64,000 nucleotides of DNA from Panagrolaimus kolymaensis. Lineage: Eukaryota; Nematoda; Chromadorea; Rhabditida; Panagrolaimidae. The notes beneath the pieces were generated by a model. The model saw only the letters and a list, made by a program, of their open reading frames with translations, did no database searches and was not told the DNA's origin. Position numbers and translations under genes: made by a program. This document shows positions 27,101 to 39,100 of the stretch, one piece after another (position 1 is the first letter of the stretch; every line of letters starts with the position of its first letter). The stretch spans positions 744,001 to 808,000 of the forward strand of contig JAJQJQ010000021.1 in NCBI GenBank assembly GCA_028622995.1, written 5' to 3'.

Positions 27101-30100
27101 TTCCTCAAGGTCTTTCTTCACATCGCCAACCACAGTTTTTGATAACCCATTTGAGTCTTGATAAACAGTTTTTTCTTGGTGTTTTTCACATGTTTTTGAT
27201 TCACTTTGGTCAGTTTTTTGCTTCGGCGTTTTATCGATTTCTGAAGTTTTTGATTTTTCTTCCTCGATGGAATTTTTAATCTCATCAGTTTCTTTAACTT
27301 TTGTTTTCTTTTCATCCTTTTGGTTTTCAGTTTTCAGTTTTCCATCATCTACAGTTTGAGTTTTATCAGCTAATGTTGATTTTAATTTTGCATCACCAGG
27401 TAATGATTCAGTTTTTAATTTATCGCTTGCTTCTTGTTTAATACCTAAATCAAGTTCATGGCCTCTAGTTTTTAATTTTTCTTTTTCTTCTCCGCTACTT
27501 TTCTTTATCCCTTCGTGTACAGTTTCTCCTAATACGCTATTACTTTGTAGTTGTTTTTCTTGTTGATTATTTTCTTCTCCTTGTTTTTCCTCCTTCTCCG
27601 CTATATTTTCTTGAATACCTTTCATTGGCTGTCTTTTCGAATTAAGCTCCAAAAGAGTCTGCGGCGCAGCCTCTCCTTGATTAATTATTTTTTCTTCTTC
27701 TTTAATCTCTTTTGGAGCCATCAAGTTTTTTGAATTTGAATCGGTTTCAGTCATGGTTTCATCAGTAGTTACAGATTTTTTTGCAACTTTCTTCTTCATA
27801 ACTTTTTTGACTGGCTTTTGTTCTTTTTTATCCGATTCATTTTCGCCTGCAACTTCAGCCTCTTTAGTTGCAGGCTCTTCTTTTATAATGGGCGGCGGAG
27901 ATTTCGGCGGATCACCTATTCCTGAATCAGCGATGGATTGGGATTGTTGAGATTTGGAACTTCCAGCTGTTAAAGTTGTTGATGTTGACATATCTTCCGA
28001 TGAATCTGGAGTAGCGGGTCTTTCAATTAGCGATTTATTTTTCCCAGTCATAAAAACCGGTGATGATTCTTCCGAGGGACGAGAAGTATGATGATAAGCT
28101 TTTGAAGTAACACGATAAATGAATTTCGTGGATTCAGAAACTGATCGATCCGTGAAACGATTTCGATCTGTCGTAGCTATTTCAAGCCATAAATCGTCAT
28201 CAGCTCGACGCCTTTCAAGTCCATACATTATTTGTACACCTAAAATAAAGGGGTAAGATAGAAAAAAGAAGTAAATAGAAGTTGGGTTAAAATCAAAAAG
28301 CAGTTTAATTTCGAACAAAAAATTTTATTCAATATTGGTAAACTTATTGAAACAGTTTTTTAGTTGTAAGAAAAAATCAATCCAAAATTTAGGTAAAAAT
28401 TTTTTTGTTTAGTTTAAAATGAAACTGCCTTTAGAAGGAAATAGTTTAAAGTTTTCAGAAAAAAAATTTCTTTGAAGAAAGTTTTGGGATTTTTTACACA
28501 CCAAAAATTTTAAAAGCTTAAACCAACCTTCAACTTCAGGCCATGAAATTTCCACTTTTCCATCTTCTCCTCGAACCGTGGGTCTTTCAGGACGTTTAGG
28601 AATAATATCTAATGCTTCAGAAAGAGATAAACTAATTTCATCTTCATTTTCTGATGCTGGTGTCATAACATCTACAGAATTACTTGGTTCACTTCGGCCC
28701 ACATCATTTATTGCAAATACTCGGAAAACATATAGTTCATCTGAGAATAAATCTTCTACAGTTAAATGACATTTAGTTGTTTCAGGTCCAATTCGAACTT
28801 TTCCACAATTTCTCCATCGACTTGATTCCGCTGTTTTTCTTTCAACTATGTAATGATCGATTGGAGCATCAACACTTGAGGGCGAAGAAGCATTCCATGA
28901 AAGTTCAACATAATTTTCTTGAATATTTTCTGCACGCAAATTTGTTGGAGCTGGTGGAACATCAACAATTTTTAAATCAAATTTACGAATACTACTTCCC
29001 GCATCATTCGTAGCTTTAATACTAATCGTTCCATTATGTTTTATTCCAAGATTATGTAATCGAACAATAACTAATTCTTCATAATCATCCACGGATGCAA
29101 TAGTTTTAAGATTTTCACCATTAAGCATACCTTCAAATTTAGGAGTTGGATGTCCACCAAGTTTAACTTGGAAATGTAAATCTTTTCCTGCATAAACTTC
29201 AACGATGTCTTTATTTTTAACTTCCTTCGAGAAATCGATGGTTGGAAGAACATTCAAACGAACATGAGCGGAAGCAGAATTTTCTTGATCATTCACTGAA
29301 ATACTATAATCTCCAACATCGCGTTCTTCAAAATTCATTATTTCAAGAGTGGAAGTGCAATCTTCATTGGTAATAAAGAATTTAGTGGATGGCCAAATTT
29401 CAAATCCATTTTTATACCATCGAACACTTCGAACTGGTCGAGTTGTTTCACATGTGAGTGTTACTCTTTCACCAAAGCCTTTAACGATTTGATCTTGAGG
29501 TCCTCTTTTAATGTGGGCTTCTTCTTCTGAAATTATTAATGGTTTTATTTATTTTCTATTTTAAATTCAAAATTTAGCAAAAAAATAGTTTAGAAACTCA
29601 AAATTAATTTACCTTTAACTTTCAATTCTCCTTGAGTCCTGGATCGACCATCTGAAGTTTGACAAGCATAATCGCCGGAATCATCTTTTTGACAATTATC
29701 AATAACCAATTTTCTTGTTGTTCCAAGCTTTTCAGCATGGAATCTTCCACTTTCATTTAAGGGTTTACCATTTTTAAGCCAAACAACAACCGCATCGGAG
29801 TCAGAGACTTCACAACTGAGAGTGGCTTTGCTATTTTCATTTATTTCAATATATTCTGGGAAGCTTGTAACAAAATGAGCACGAACATCTGAGATGGTAA
29901 TTTCAGCAGAACATTTATCTCGTCCATGATTATTAAAAACTTCACATGAATATGAGCCTGCATCACTATCGGATGTTTCATGAATTACGAGGCAACTCAT
30001 AAAGCCTTCATTGCTTATCTAAAAATGGATAAAAAAATATATAAAATTATGCAAACTTTGAATAAAAAAATTTATTTTCAAAGAATTGAAAAAAATGTTA

Positions 30101-33100
30101 ATATTTATTCGATTTTCTAAAGTTAGCTTACTTCAATATTTTCATTTGATGGAACAATTTCTCGTCCATTTTTGTACCAAATATAACTTGGAGCAGGTTC
30201 ACCAAGGGCATGACATTCCAATCGAAGTTCTTTCTTTTTAGCTACCGTTGTATTTCTAATTGGTTTAGTAATTGTTGGTTTTTCCAATGCTGCAACTTTA
30301 ATTGGTTCTGATTCATCCGAAAATTCTCCAATTCCTTTTTGATTTGTTGCTGCAACTTTGAATACATAACTCACACCTTCTTTAAGGCCATCAATATTAA
30401 CGGGAGATTGTTTTGTGTTAACTTCAGACCAAACTGCATTGCCTTCAGATTTATATTGAACTGTGTAGGATACACTTTCATCTGCATCATCGGGGCATTC
30501 CCATTTAACTGAGACTGAATCAACGCCAGTTATAATAATTGTTGGAACTTTGAGTTTGTAAGTTGGTCGAGCTAAAAATATTTGGAGAAATTAGAGAATT
30601 TTTAAGGGATGAAACAAGTGAAAAATAAAAACTATTTAGAAAATTTGAAAATGAAGTTTTTTTTGGCGCAAAATAAAAAAGGTTTGTTTTTATGTATTCC
30701 ATTTTTTTCGCTATGTTTATTTCGGAAAACTTACAAATAAGTCGAGTAATAATTAATGGAGCCGATACAACATTGGAATTGGATTTTAATCCACCTTCAT
30801 TATAAGCTTCAACCTTAAATTCATAGGTTGAGCCTGCATTGAATCGATGGCTGACATAATGACTGGTAATAAATACCATATCAGTATTGAGTTTTTTCCA
30901 TTCTCCACCATTTTCACGAATAAATACATCATATCCGTAAATAGGGGAGCCACCATTTTCTGAGCATTTATTCCATTCCAATAAGCAACTCTGAAATTTT
31001 CGGTTTAGTTTAAATTTTTATTTTTGGGTGTTTTTAAACTTACTGTATCTTGAACATCAGAAATAACTGGGGCATTATCCATTACTGGAGCAGAATATGG
31101 AATTCCTGTATCAACTTCAGCTAAATCACTAAATTCACCAAGGCCAAATCGATTGGATGCAGCCACACGGAATACATAACTGGTTTCTGAATCCAAATCA
31201 TCCACCAAAAGTTCACGTTTACCTGAACTCGCTTGACCTGCTCGATGGAAAACTCTTCGATCAGCGTCTTTCTTTTCAATAACGAATCCTGTGACAGGGC
31301 TTCCTCCATCATTGCTAGGGGAATCCCAAGAAACTACAGCGAAATCATGTCCAACTTCTTTTACAGTGACATGTTGAGGGGCATCTGGTACATCTCGAAC
31401 AATGACATCTAATTCATCAGTGAAATCTTCGCCATATTCATTGAATAACCGGATTTTATATTTGCCTGCATCTTGTTTAGTTACTTTTCTACGAATAACT
31501 CTAACAGTGCCTTCCATAATATCAAAAGTTGTTTTCATTTCAGCTGGAAGGGGTTGGCCATTAAGAAATACTTGAACTTCAGGTTCTGGATTTCCATTTG
31601 CAGCAAGATTGAAAATAAGATTTTCATGTGCATCAACATCATATTCTTTTTTCATTGGTGTTCCATCTTCTTTAACTTTGTAAATAATTGGTCGACCAAT
31701 AATTTCAACGAATGTCGAAGTTTCAACTGCATCAGCTTGGCATGAGAATCGACCACCAAGGATATACGTGGGTTTGAGAATTTGCAGAATTTGAACTGTG
31801 CCTTCTTCGATAATTTTGAAATTTTTATCTGATTTATCTATCACAATTCCATTGTGGGTCCATTGAATTCTATTGGCTGTATGTGAAATTTCTGTAGCCA
31901 ATGTGCAAATTTGGGTCATAGGCGCAATGGTTTTGCGTTCTAATTTCTTTGTAAATTCAACGGGAGTTTCATCAACTTTAATGACGGAAGTAAATTTAGC
32001 TCCATCAAGTTCCACAGCGGTTTCAAGACCAGTATCACGTGGGACAATATTACTAATAAGCAAGCGACGAATATAACCTTGTTCTTCACTGATTGCTCGA
32101 GGTTCACTACTAATTGGTTTTCCATTGATGGTCCAACTCACGTGATCTTCTTCATTAAATAATTCACATTCGATTGCAACGGTATCACCACGAAGAGCAT
32201 AAACTTCTGAATCTGGTGTTTCAACAAAGCCACCACGTTTTTGTCGATGTCGTGTAGCTCGTTTATAAATATCTTCAACATCAGTAACTTCAGCTTTTTG
32301 AGCCTTTTTGCCTGATCGTTCAGCTAGGAAATCACTAACTTCACCGAATTCTTCAACTTCTTCAAAATCACCCGATGGTTTTCGTCGGCGAAGGGACATA
32401 TTCATTTCTTCATCTTTTTCCATGACAACTTCAGCCTTTTTAACTTGAAGTTCTTCAAGAGCTTTAGAGGCTTCTTTTTCAGCTTTAGCTTTATTTGCAG
32501 CAGCAATGGCATCCATTTTAGCCGCGGATTCAGGATCTAATTTGGCTATAGCTGCATCTCGTTCAGCTTGTTCTTCAGCGGTCATTTTCTTCTTTTTAAC
32601 AACCTTCTTCTTTTTCTTTTCTTCTGGGGCAGTAGGAGGCTTTTTAGCAACTGTGCCATTTTCAGCTCCTGAAAGTTCATCTGAAGCTCTTTGGGCTTCT
32701 TCTGCTTCTGCTTTAGCTTTAGCAGCATTTTCAAGTTTAACTTTCGCTGATTCAATGGCTTCCATTTCAGCCAAAGCTTTACGTTTTTCTTCTTCCTCTT
32801 TGGCTGCTTTGGCTTTATCTTCGTCTTCACGTTTCTTTTTAGCTGCAGCAGATTCTAAAGATTTATCTTCATCTTCTTTCTTCTTTTTAGTTGCTGCGTC
32901 AGATTCAGCTTTCTTTTTAGCTTCGGCTTCTTCTTTGGCCTTATTTTCGTCAGTCTCCTTTTTCTTTTTAGCATCAGTTTCAGCTTGTTCCTTTTCCTTC
33001 TTTTGACGCTTTTGAAGTTCCATTTTTTCAGCTTCTTCAAGCTTGGTTTTTTCGCGTATTTCTTTTTCACGATTAGCTTCATCGTCGCGAGCCTTTTTCT

Positions 33101-36100
33101 TTGCAGCCCATTCATCTTCAAGCTTTTTAGCAGCTTCAGCATCAGCTTTATCTTTAGCTTCCAAGTCTGCTTTACGTTTAGCTTCAGCTTCTTGCTTCTT
33201 TTTAGCGTCTTCCTCTGCCTTCTTTTTAGCGGCTTCTTCGCGTTTCTTTTTTAATAAATCCGCCATGCTCTTGGCATCTTCTGGCTTTTCTTCCTCCGAT
33301 TTTTTAGCGGTTTTAAGCTTCTTTGCTTCTTCTGCTGCTTTATCTTCTTCCTCTTTTTTCTTCTTGACATCAGCAGCTTTAGCGGCGGTGGCAGCTTCTT
33401 CTTCATCTTTTTTCTTCTTTGCTGCTGCATCGGCAGCGTCCTTTTTCTTTTTAGCTTCGACTTCGGCCTTTGATTTTTGCTCTTTATCTTTTTTATCTTT
33501 TTCCATCTTTTCAAGTTCTTCGAGTTTAGTTTTTTCACGTTTTTCAATATCTTTCTTTGACGCTTCTTCGGCCTTTTTCTTGGCTTCTAAATCTGCTAAA
33601 CGCTTTTTCTCTGCTTCTTCGTCAGCTTTTTCTTTAGCTTCCAAATCAGCTTTACGCTTGGCTTCAGCATCGTTTTTCTTTTGGGCTTCCTCTTCAGCTT
33701 TATTTTTAGCTCCTTCTTCACGACGCTTTTTAAGGAGATCTGCCATACTCATAGCATCTTCTGGCTTCTCTTCCTCTGATTTTTTAACTCCTTTAAGTTT
33801 CTTAGCTTCTTCGGCTGCCTTATCTTCATCTTCTTTCTTTTTCTTTGCAGCTTCATCTTCAAGACGTTTTTTCTCTTCCGCCTCTTCTTTAGCTTTCTTC
33901 TCATCAGCTTCTTTCTTCTTTTTAGCATCACTATCGGCAGAAGCCTTTCCTTTTTGATCCTTTTCTTTTTTATCTTTTTCTAATTTTTCAAGCTCCTCAA
34001 GTTTGGTCTTTTCACGTTTTTCGATTTCCTTGCGTGAAGCTTCTTCAGTCATCTTTTTAGCTTCCAAATCAGCCAATCTCTTTTTCTCCGCTTCTTCATC
34101 AGCTTTATCTTTGGCTTCTAAATCAGCTTTACGCTTGGCTTCAGCATCCTTTTTCTTTTGAGCCTCTTCCTCTGCCTTTTTCTTGGCTCCTTCCTCTCGA
34201 CGCTTCTTTAGAAGGTCAGCCATACTCTTGGCGTCTTCAGGTTTTTCTTCTTCGCCCTTTTTAGCTGACTTTAATTTTTTAGCTTCCTCGGCTGCTTTAT
34301 CTTCATCAGCCTTCTTTTTAGCCGCTGCGTCAGATTCTGCTTTCTTTTTAGCTTCTGCTTCTTCTTTGGCTTTCTTTTCGTCAGCCTCCTTTTTCTTTTT
34401 AGCATCGGAATCAGCTTTAGTTTTTTCTTCTTTTTCTTTTTTAGCCTTTTCCATTTTCTCAGCTTCTTCAAGTTTTGTGCGTTCACCCTTTTCAAACTCA
34501 AGCTTTTTAAGTTCTTCTGCCTTCTTTTTAGCCTCTGCTTCATCACGCTCTTTAGCGGCCTTTTCATCATCTGTTTTTTTCTTGGCTGCTTCTTCACGTT
34601 GTTTCCTTAATTTATCGGCTAAACTGGAAGCTTCATCTTCTTTATCTTTTGCTTCTTTTTCCTTTTGTTTAATTTCAGCGGTTTTAAGGCGTTTAGCTTC
34701 TTCTTCAACTGCTTCCTCATCTCGCTTCTTTTTCTCAGCAACTTCAATTTTAAGTTTTTCGGCTTTAGCTTCTTCTTCAGCCTTTTTCTTTGCCTCTGCA
34801 GCCTTTTTGCCCGTTGGTTTCTTTTCATCCTCTTCAGCTTTCTTCTCTTCGTCTTTAGAAGCTTTACCTTTCTTTTTGGCTTCAAGTTCAGCCTTTTTGC
34901 GATCGGCTTCTTCTTTAGCTTTTTCTTCAGCAAGTCGACGCTTTTCTTCTTCATCAGCTTTACGTTGATCTTCGAGCAATTGGCGAAGCTCCTCTTTACT
35001 TGCCTCAATTGAATCTAATTCAGCTTGACGACGTGCACGTTCAGCAGCATCAGCTGCTTCACGATCTTTATCTCGGAACTCGGCAGCGGCTTTACGAATC
35101 ATTTCATCAGCTTCGGCGTCGAGAAGTTCACCGGCTCTTCGCTTTCTCTCAATTTCTTCGAGCCTAGCTTTTTCTTCAGCTTCTCTTTGCTTCTTTTCTT
35201 CCTCTTCTCTGCGAATAGCTGCTTCTTCCCTCTTTCTCTTGAGTTCTTCCGCCAAAGCTTTAGCTTCGTCATCTGAGGTTTCAGAAATACTTGGGCGTCC
35301 CTTTTTATCGGCAGCTTCTTTGCCTTGTTTTAGAGCTTCTTCAAGCTGAAGACGAGCATCATCTTCCGCTTTCTTTTTAGCTTCGAGCTCCAATCTTTTT
35401 TGTTCTTCTAGTTCACCCTTTTTGCGTTCTTGATCTTCCTTCTTTTTAGTTGCAATTTCAGCTTTCTTTGCAGCTTCTGCTTCGGCTGCTTCCTTCTTTT
35501 TACGCTCTTCTTCTTCCTTTTGTTTTTTCAATGCTTCCTCGGCTGCTTTACGTTTAGCTTTCATTTCTTCTTCAGCTTTTTTCTTGGCTTCTTCAAGCTT
35601 CTTTTGTTCAGCTTCTTTTTTAGCTTCAGCAAGGGAAGGTCGCCGACCTTCAGCTTCCTTTTTACGGTCAGCCTCTTCTTGTCGACGTTTTTCAAGCTCT
35701 TCTTTTCTAGCTTTAAGTTCTTCCTGTCGCTTAGTTTCTTCATCGGTGGTTAATTCATGTTCAGCTTCAGCTTTAGGAGCGGCAGCAGCATCCTCTGGTT
35801 TATTAAGTTGTTCAAGACTGGATTTGCGTTTCTTGAGAGTCTTCTTTTTCTTTGCTGGCTCTTCAGCTTCTGGAGCTTCTGGAATTCCAAATTCAGCTTC
35901 AGCTGAGGCTTTCATGCTTTCAAATTTGCCTTCAACGCTTGCAGAAAGTGGTCGGCCTTTAATGGGTGAAACAACACTTTCAATAGCTGAAGATTCTTCA
36001 CCCTCTAATTTGGCTGTGAGATTAGCTTCTGAAACAAAAGTTGATGGATCACCAAAGCGTGAATGAATTTCATCTGGAATAAATAAGGGTTTGGGAACAT

Positions 36101-39100
36101 TCTTCTTTTTGCCCGCTCGACTTGGTGATGGGGATTTGGATTTAGCGCGATTTTCTTCTGTTTCTTTAGCTTTTTGGGCCATTGCAGCTCGTTCTTCTAA
36201 AAAATTATATTTAATAAAATCAAAGTTTGATAAATTAATAAATCGAAAGAGAAAATAAAAGGTGGATTTCGATAGTCGAAGAAATGATATTTTTTAATAT
36301 GTATCTAAAATGCTCCAAGTTAATTAATAGTAAGAGAAACAAGGACATAAAAAAGACAACCGACAAACAAAAAACAAAAATATAGGACCTTTGGACTCCA
36401 CTCGAACGGTTGTACGACAAAATGAGTGACCATGAGAATTTTCTGCTACACAAACATATTCTCCTGCATCTTCGATAGTTATTTCAGGAATGGATACTGT
36501 GAGCTCATTATAATTATTTGATTTAATATTGCACGAATACTGAAAAATAAAGAATTTAAAAATTTTGCATATATTTTTTGTTTGTTTCTTCTCACTTTTG
36601 TTAAATCCACAGGTTCATTATTTAAATCCAGTGTTAAAACCGGGGTTGGTTCACCTTTAGCGGTAAAAACAATTTCAAGTGGGTCACCTTCATAAACATC
36701 CATAACTCGAGTATGAGCCATAAATTTAGGTGCACCTCGAGCATAACTAACTCGTTTTGTTAAATCAACTTTTTGTTCTTCTTCTAAAAAATTTATTATT
36801 TTTGACGCGATTTTTTTTAAATTTAAATAATTATACCTTCAATATTTAAAGTAACTTTAGATTCATCATGTCCATGTTCATTTGTAGCAATAAAAGTAAT
36901 TTCCCCTTCAAAAGTTTGATCGATTCCATCAATCATTAAAATCATGGTATATAAATATTTATCTTGTTCAACGATGATATTTATTCGATCATCATCTTCC
37001 ATATATTCTTCATTACGATATATTGACATCTGTAAAATAAGAAAGATGGGGTAAATGAAAATTGATGCGATTTTTTTTTGTGGAACTTTGTTTTGTTAAA
37101 AATATTTATTTTTTTTTTTATCATTCATAAAAGTCAAAAGGTGTTTTAAATTTTTATCTTAAAAAAATTTGAAATTTTTTATGCTTTTTTTATTTTTCTA
37201 AAATGAACCAAAGAAAAAGCTTTTGTTTATTCACTTACCCTTGGTTCTGGATTAGCCATTAATTTTAATTTCACCACAACTTTTTCGCCCTTTTTAACAT
37301 TAATTTTTTGTTTCTTTTGTAAAAAGCTTGGTTTAATTATATTTTCTTTGGGTGGTCGAGCTTTGGATTTTTTACCAGCTGCCACTGTTCCACCAACCAT
37401 TTCATCCACTTTGGATTTAAGTAAATCTCGATTATCAATATTTTTTGGGGCTTGAGTTTCTTTTTCTTTGGATGAAGAAGTGGTTGAACGTTCATCATCC
37501 GCATCGGATTCAGGAGTTTGTTCAATATACATTTCAATAACTTTTCCCATTCCACGATTTTCTATTTCTTCATCCAACTTTTGAATTCGTTGTTTAGTAA
37601 TTTTAAATACATCGAGTTGAGTTCCATAAACATCACGAATTATAACTTCTGCAAGGCCTTCATCGCCTACTTTTCTCATACCAATAAATAAATCTTCTGA
37701 GTCTTTTTCTTGGGCTTTAATATAAGCTTGTTGTTGCTCTTTAATTGTTTGTTTTACAGCAATAATAGCATTGATGGTTCCATATTCTTCCAATCGATCT
37801 GCTATAGTTTGCATAGCCTCGATTCGTTCTTCAGGAAAATTAAAATTCATTGGTTCTGGTTCAGCTTCAGATTCTTCTTTTTCTGAACTTGGATGCCTGG
37901 TTTTTTGACGTGGTTGTTTTCGAAGTTTTGCTACTTTTGCCGCTAATTTTGGCAAAGGTTTCTTTTTTTCTTCAAGTTCAGCGATTTCAGTATCATCGGC
38001 TGCTTTTTTCCGTGATGATCTTTCTTTAGATTGACTTCGAAGTGATTTAGATTCATGCAAATTTATTTGCATTTTTAGTGTCACTTCTACTGTTTCATAT
38101 TTATCTTCACATCTTGCTAAAGCTTCTTCATCATAAATGGATTCTTCAGAAGGTTTAATTCGTTTTGTAATTTTTACTGGTGGTTTTTTACGGAAGATTG
38201 ATTTAGCCGCCTTCGCCTCAGCTCCTTCAGAAATAAGATCTCTATCCATCGAAGTTTTAGCTTCTTGAATTTCAGCCAAATTTTTTAGAGCCTTTTCTCG
38301 CTCTTCCAAAGTTTTATTTGCTAATGCATCAGCTTTTTCAGATAATCGCTCAAGTTGAGGATGAATTGAAATATTTTCTTCCAATTCGGATGGCAATAAT
38401 TTTCCTTTAACTGTTGGACTATCCAAAACAGTTTTTTCTGCTTCTTTAGCCAATTTTAATGCAGCTTTATTAAGTTCTTCATCATCACTTGGAAGGGCAA
38501 TAATAGTTTTAGATAATTTTTCTTTTTTTTGTTTGTCAACTTTGAATTTACCTTCAACAGTTTTGGGTGGGATTTTAGGTTTCATTTTTACTTCAAAATT
38601 TCCTTTTGTTTCTTCATCTTTTGATTCTTCGATAGTACTTGCAACACTTTCAGTTTCTTCATCCGAAAAAGTTTCTTCAGCTTTTTCAATTGTATCGCCT
38701 CGATGTAATCCAACTGAATGCTTAATGGCTGATTCAGCTTCTTCAAAAGTTTCATCATCATCCACATCTTCGCCATATCCTTCTGAAGCAGTGACATATT
38801 CAGAATGAGTGCTTTCAGCGGATAAAGATTTTTTGTATGACTTTTTTCTTTTTGTTGGTTGTTTTGAAACATCCAAAGTATCTTTTAATTCAGCAATAGC
38901 TTGAGCAGCCTCGAGAGTTTCCGGGATTTTTGCTGATTTTGTCAATTGTATAGTTTCTTTTAAACTTATGGCACCTTTGGCTTTAGCTTTTTCGGGGAGT
39001 TTAGTAACATCGATTTCGCGTTTAACTTCTTCCATTGGCTGCTTTATTTTTTTTGTTGCACCAATATTTACTTCATCCGAAAGAAAAACTTCAATTATTT

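Larger units (their letters stand above)
1..28360 (+). repeat. Dispersed, strand-biased CAGTTT motif domain
   Basis: The hexamer CAGTTT (sometimes CAGTTA), followed by 10-25 bases of only A and T and preceded by 15-28 more complex bases, recurs through this whole stretch on the plus strand. In the first 1.7 kb I counted 22 sites by eye (21, 74, 128, 235, 372, 453, 489, 577, 688, 743, 819, 860, 895, 1049, 1134, 1180, 1227, 1267, 1370, 1440, 1548, 1660) and no AAACTG. Base composition alone predicts one or two. The intervening sequences look unique, so this is not a simple tandem satellite. It pervades introns of both genes whatever their direction, ends near 28.35 kb, and probably continues past the left edge. 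Function unknown. Confidence 0.85.

Noticed and set aside
1..28360. CRISPR-like reading of the regularly spaced CAGTTT motif
   Set aside because: The repeated unit is only about 6-9 bases, spacing varies two- to threefold, there are no cas genes, and the setting is an intron-containing eukaryotic locus.
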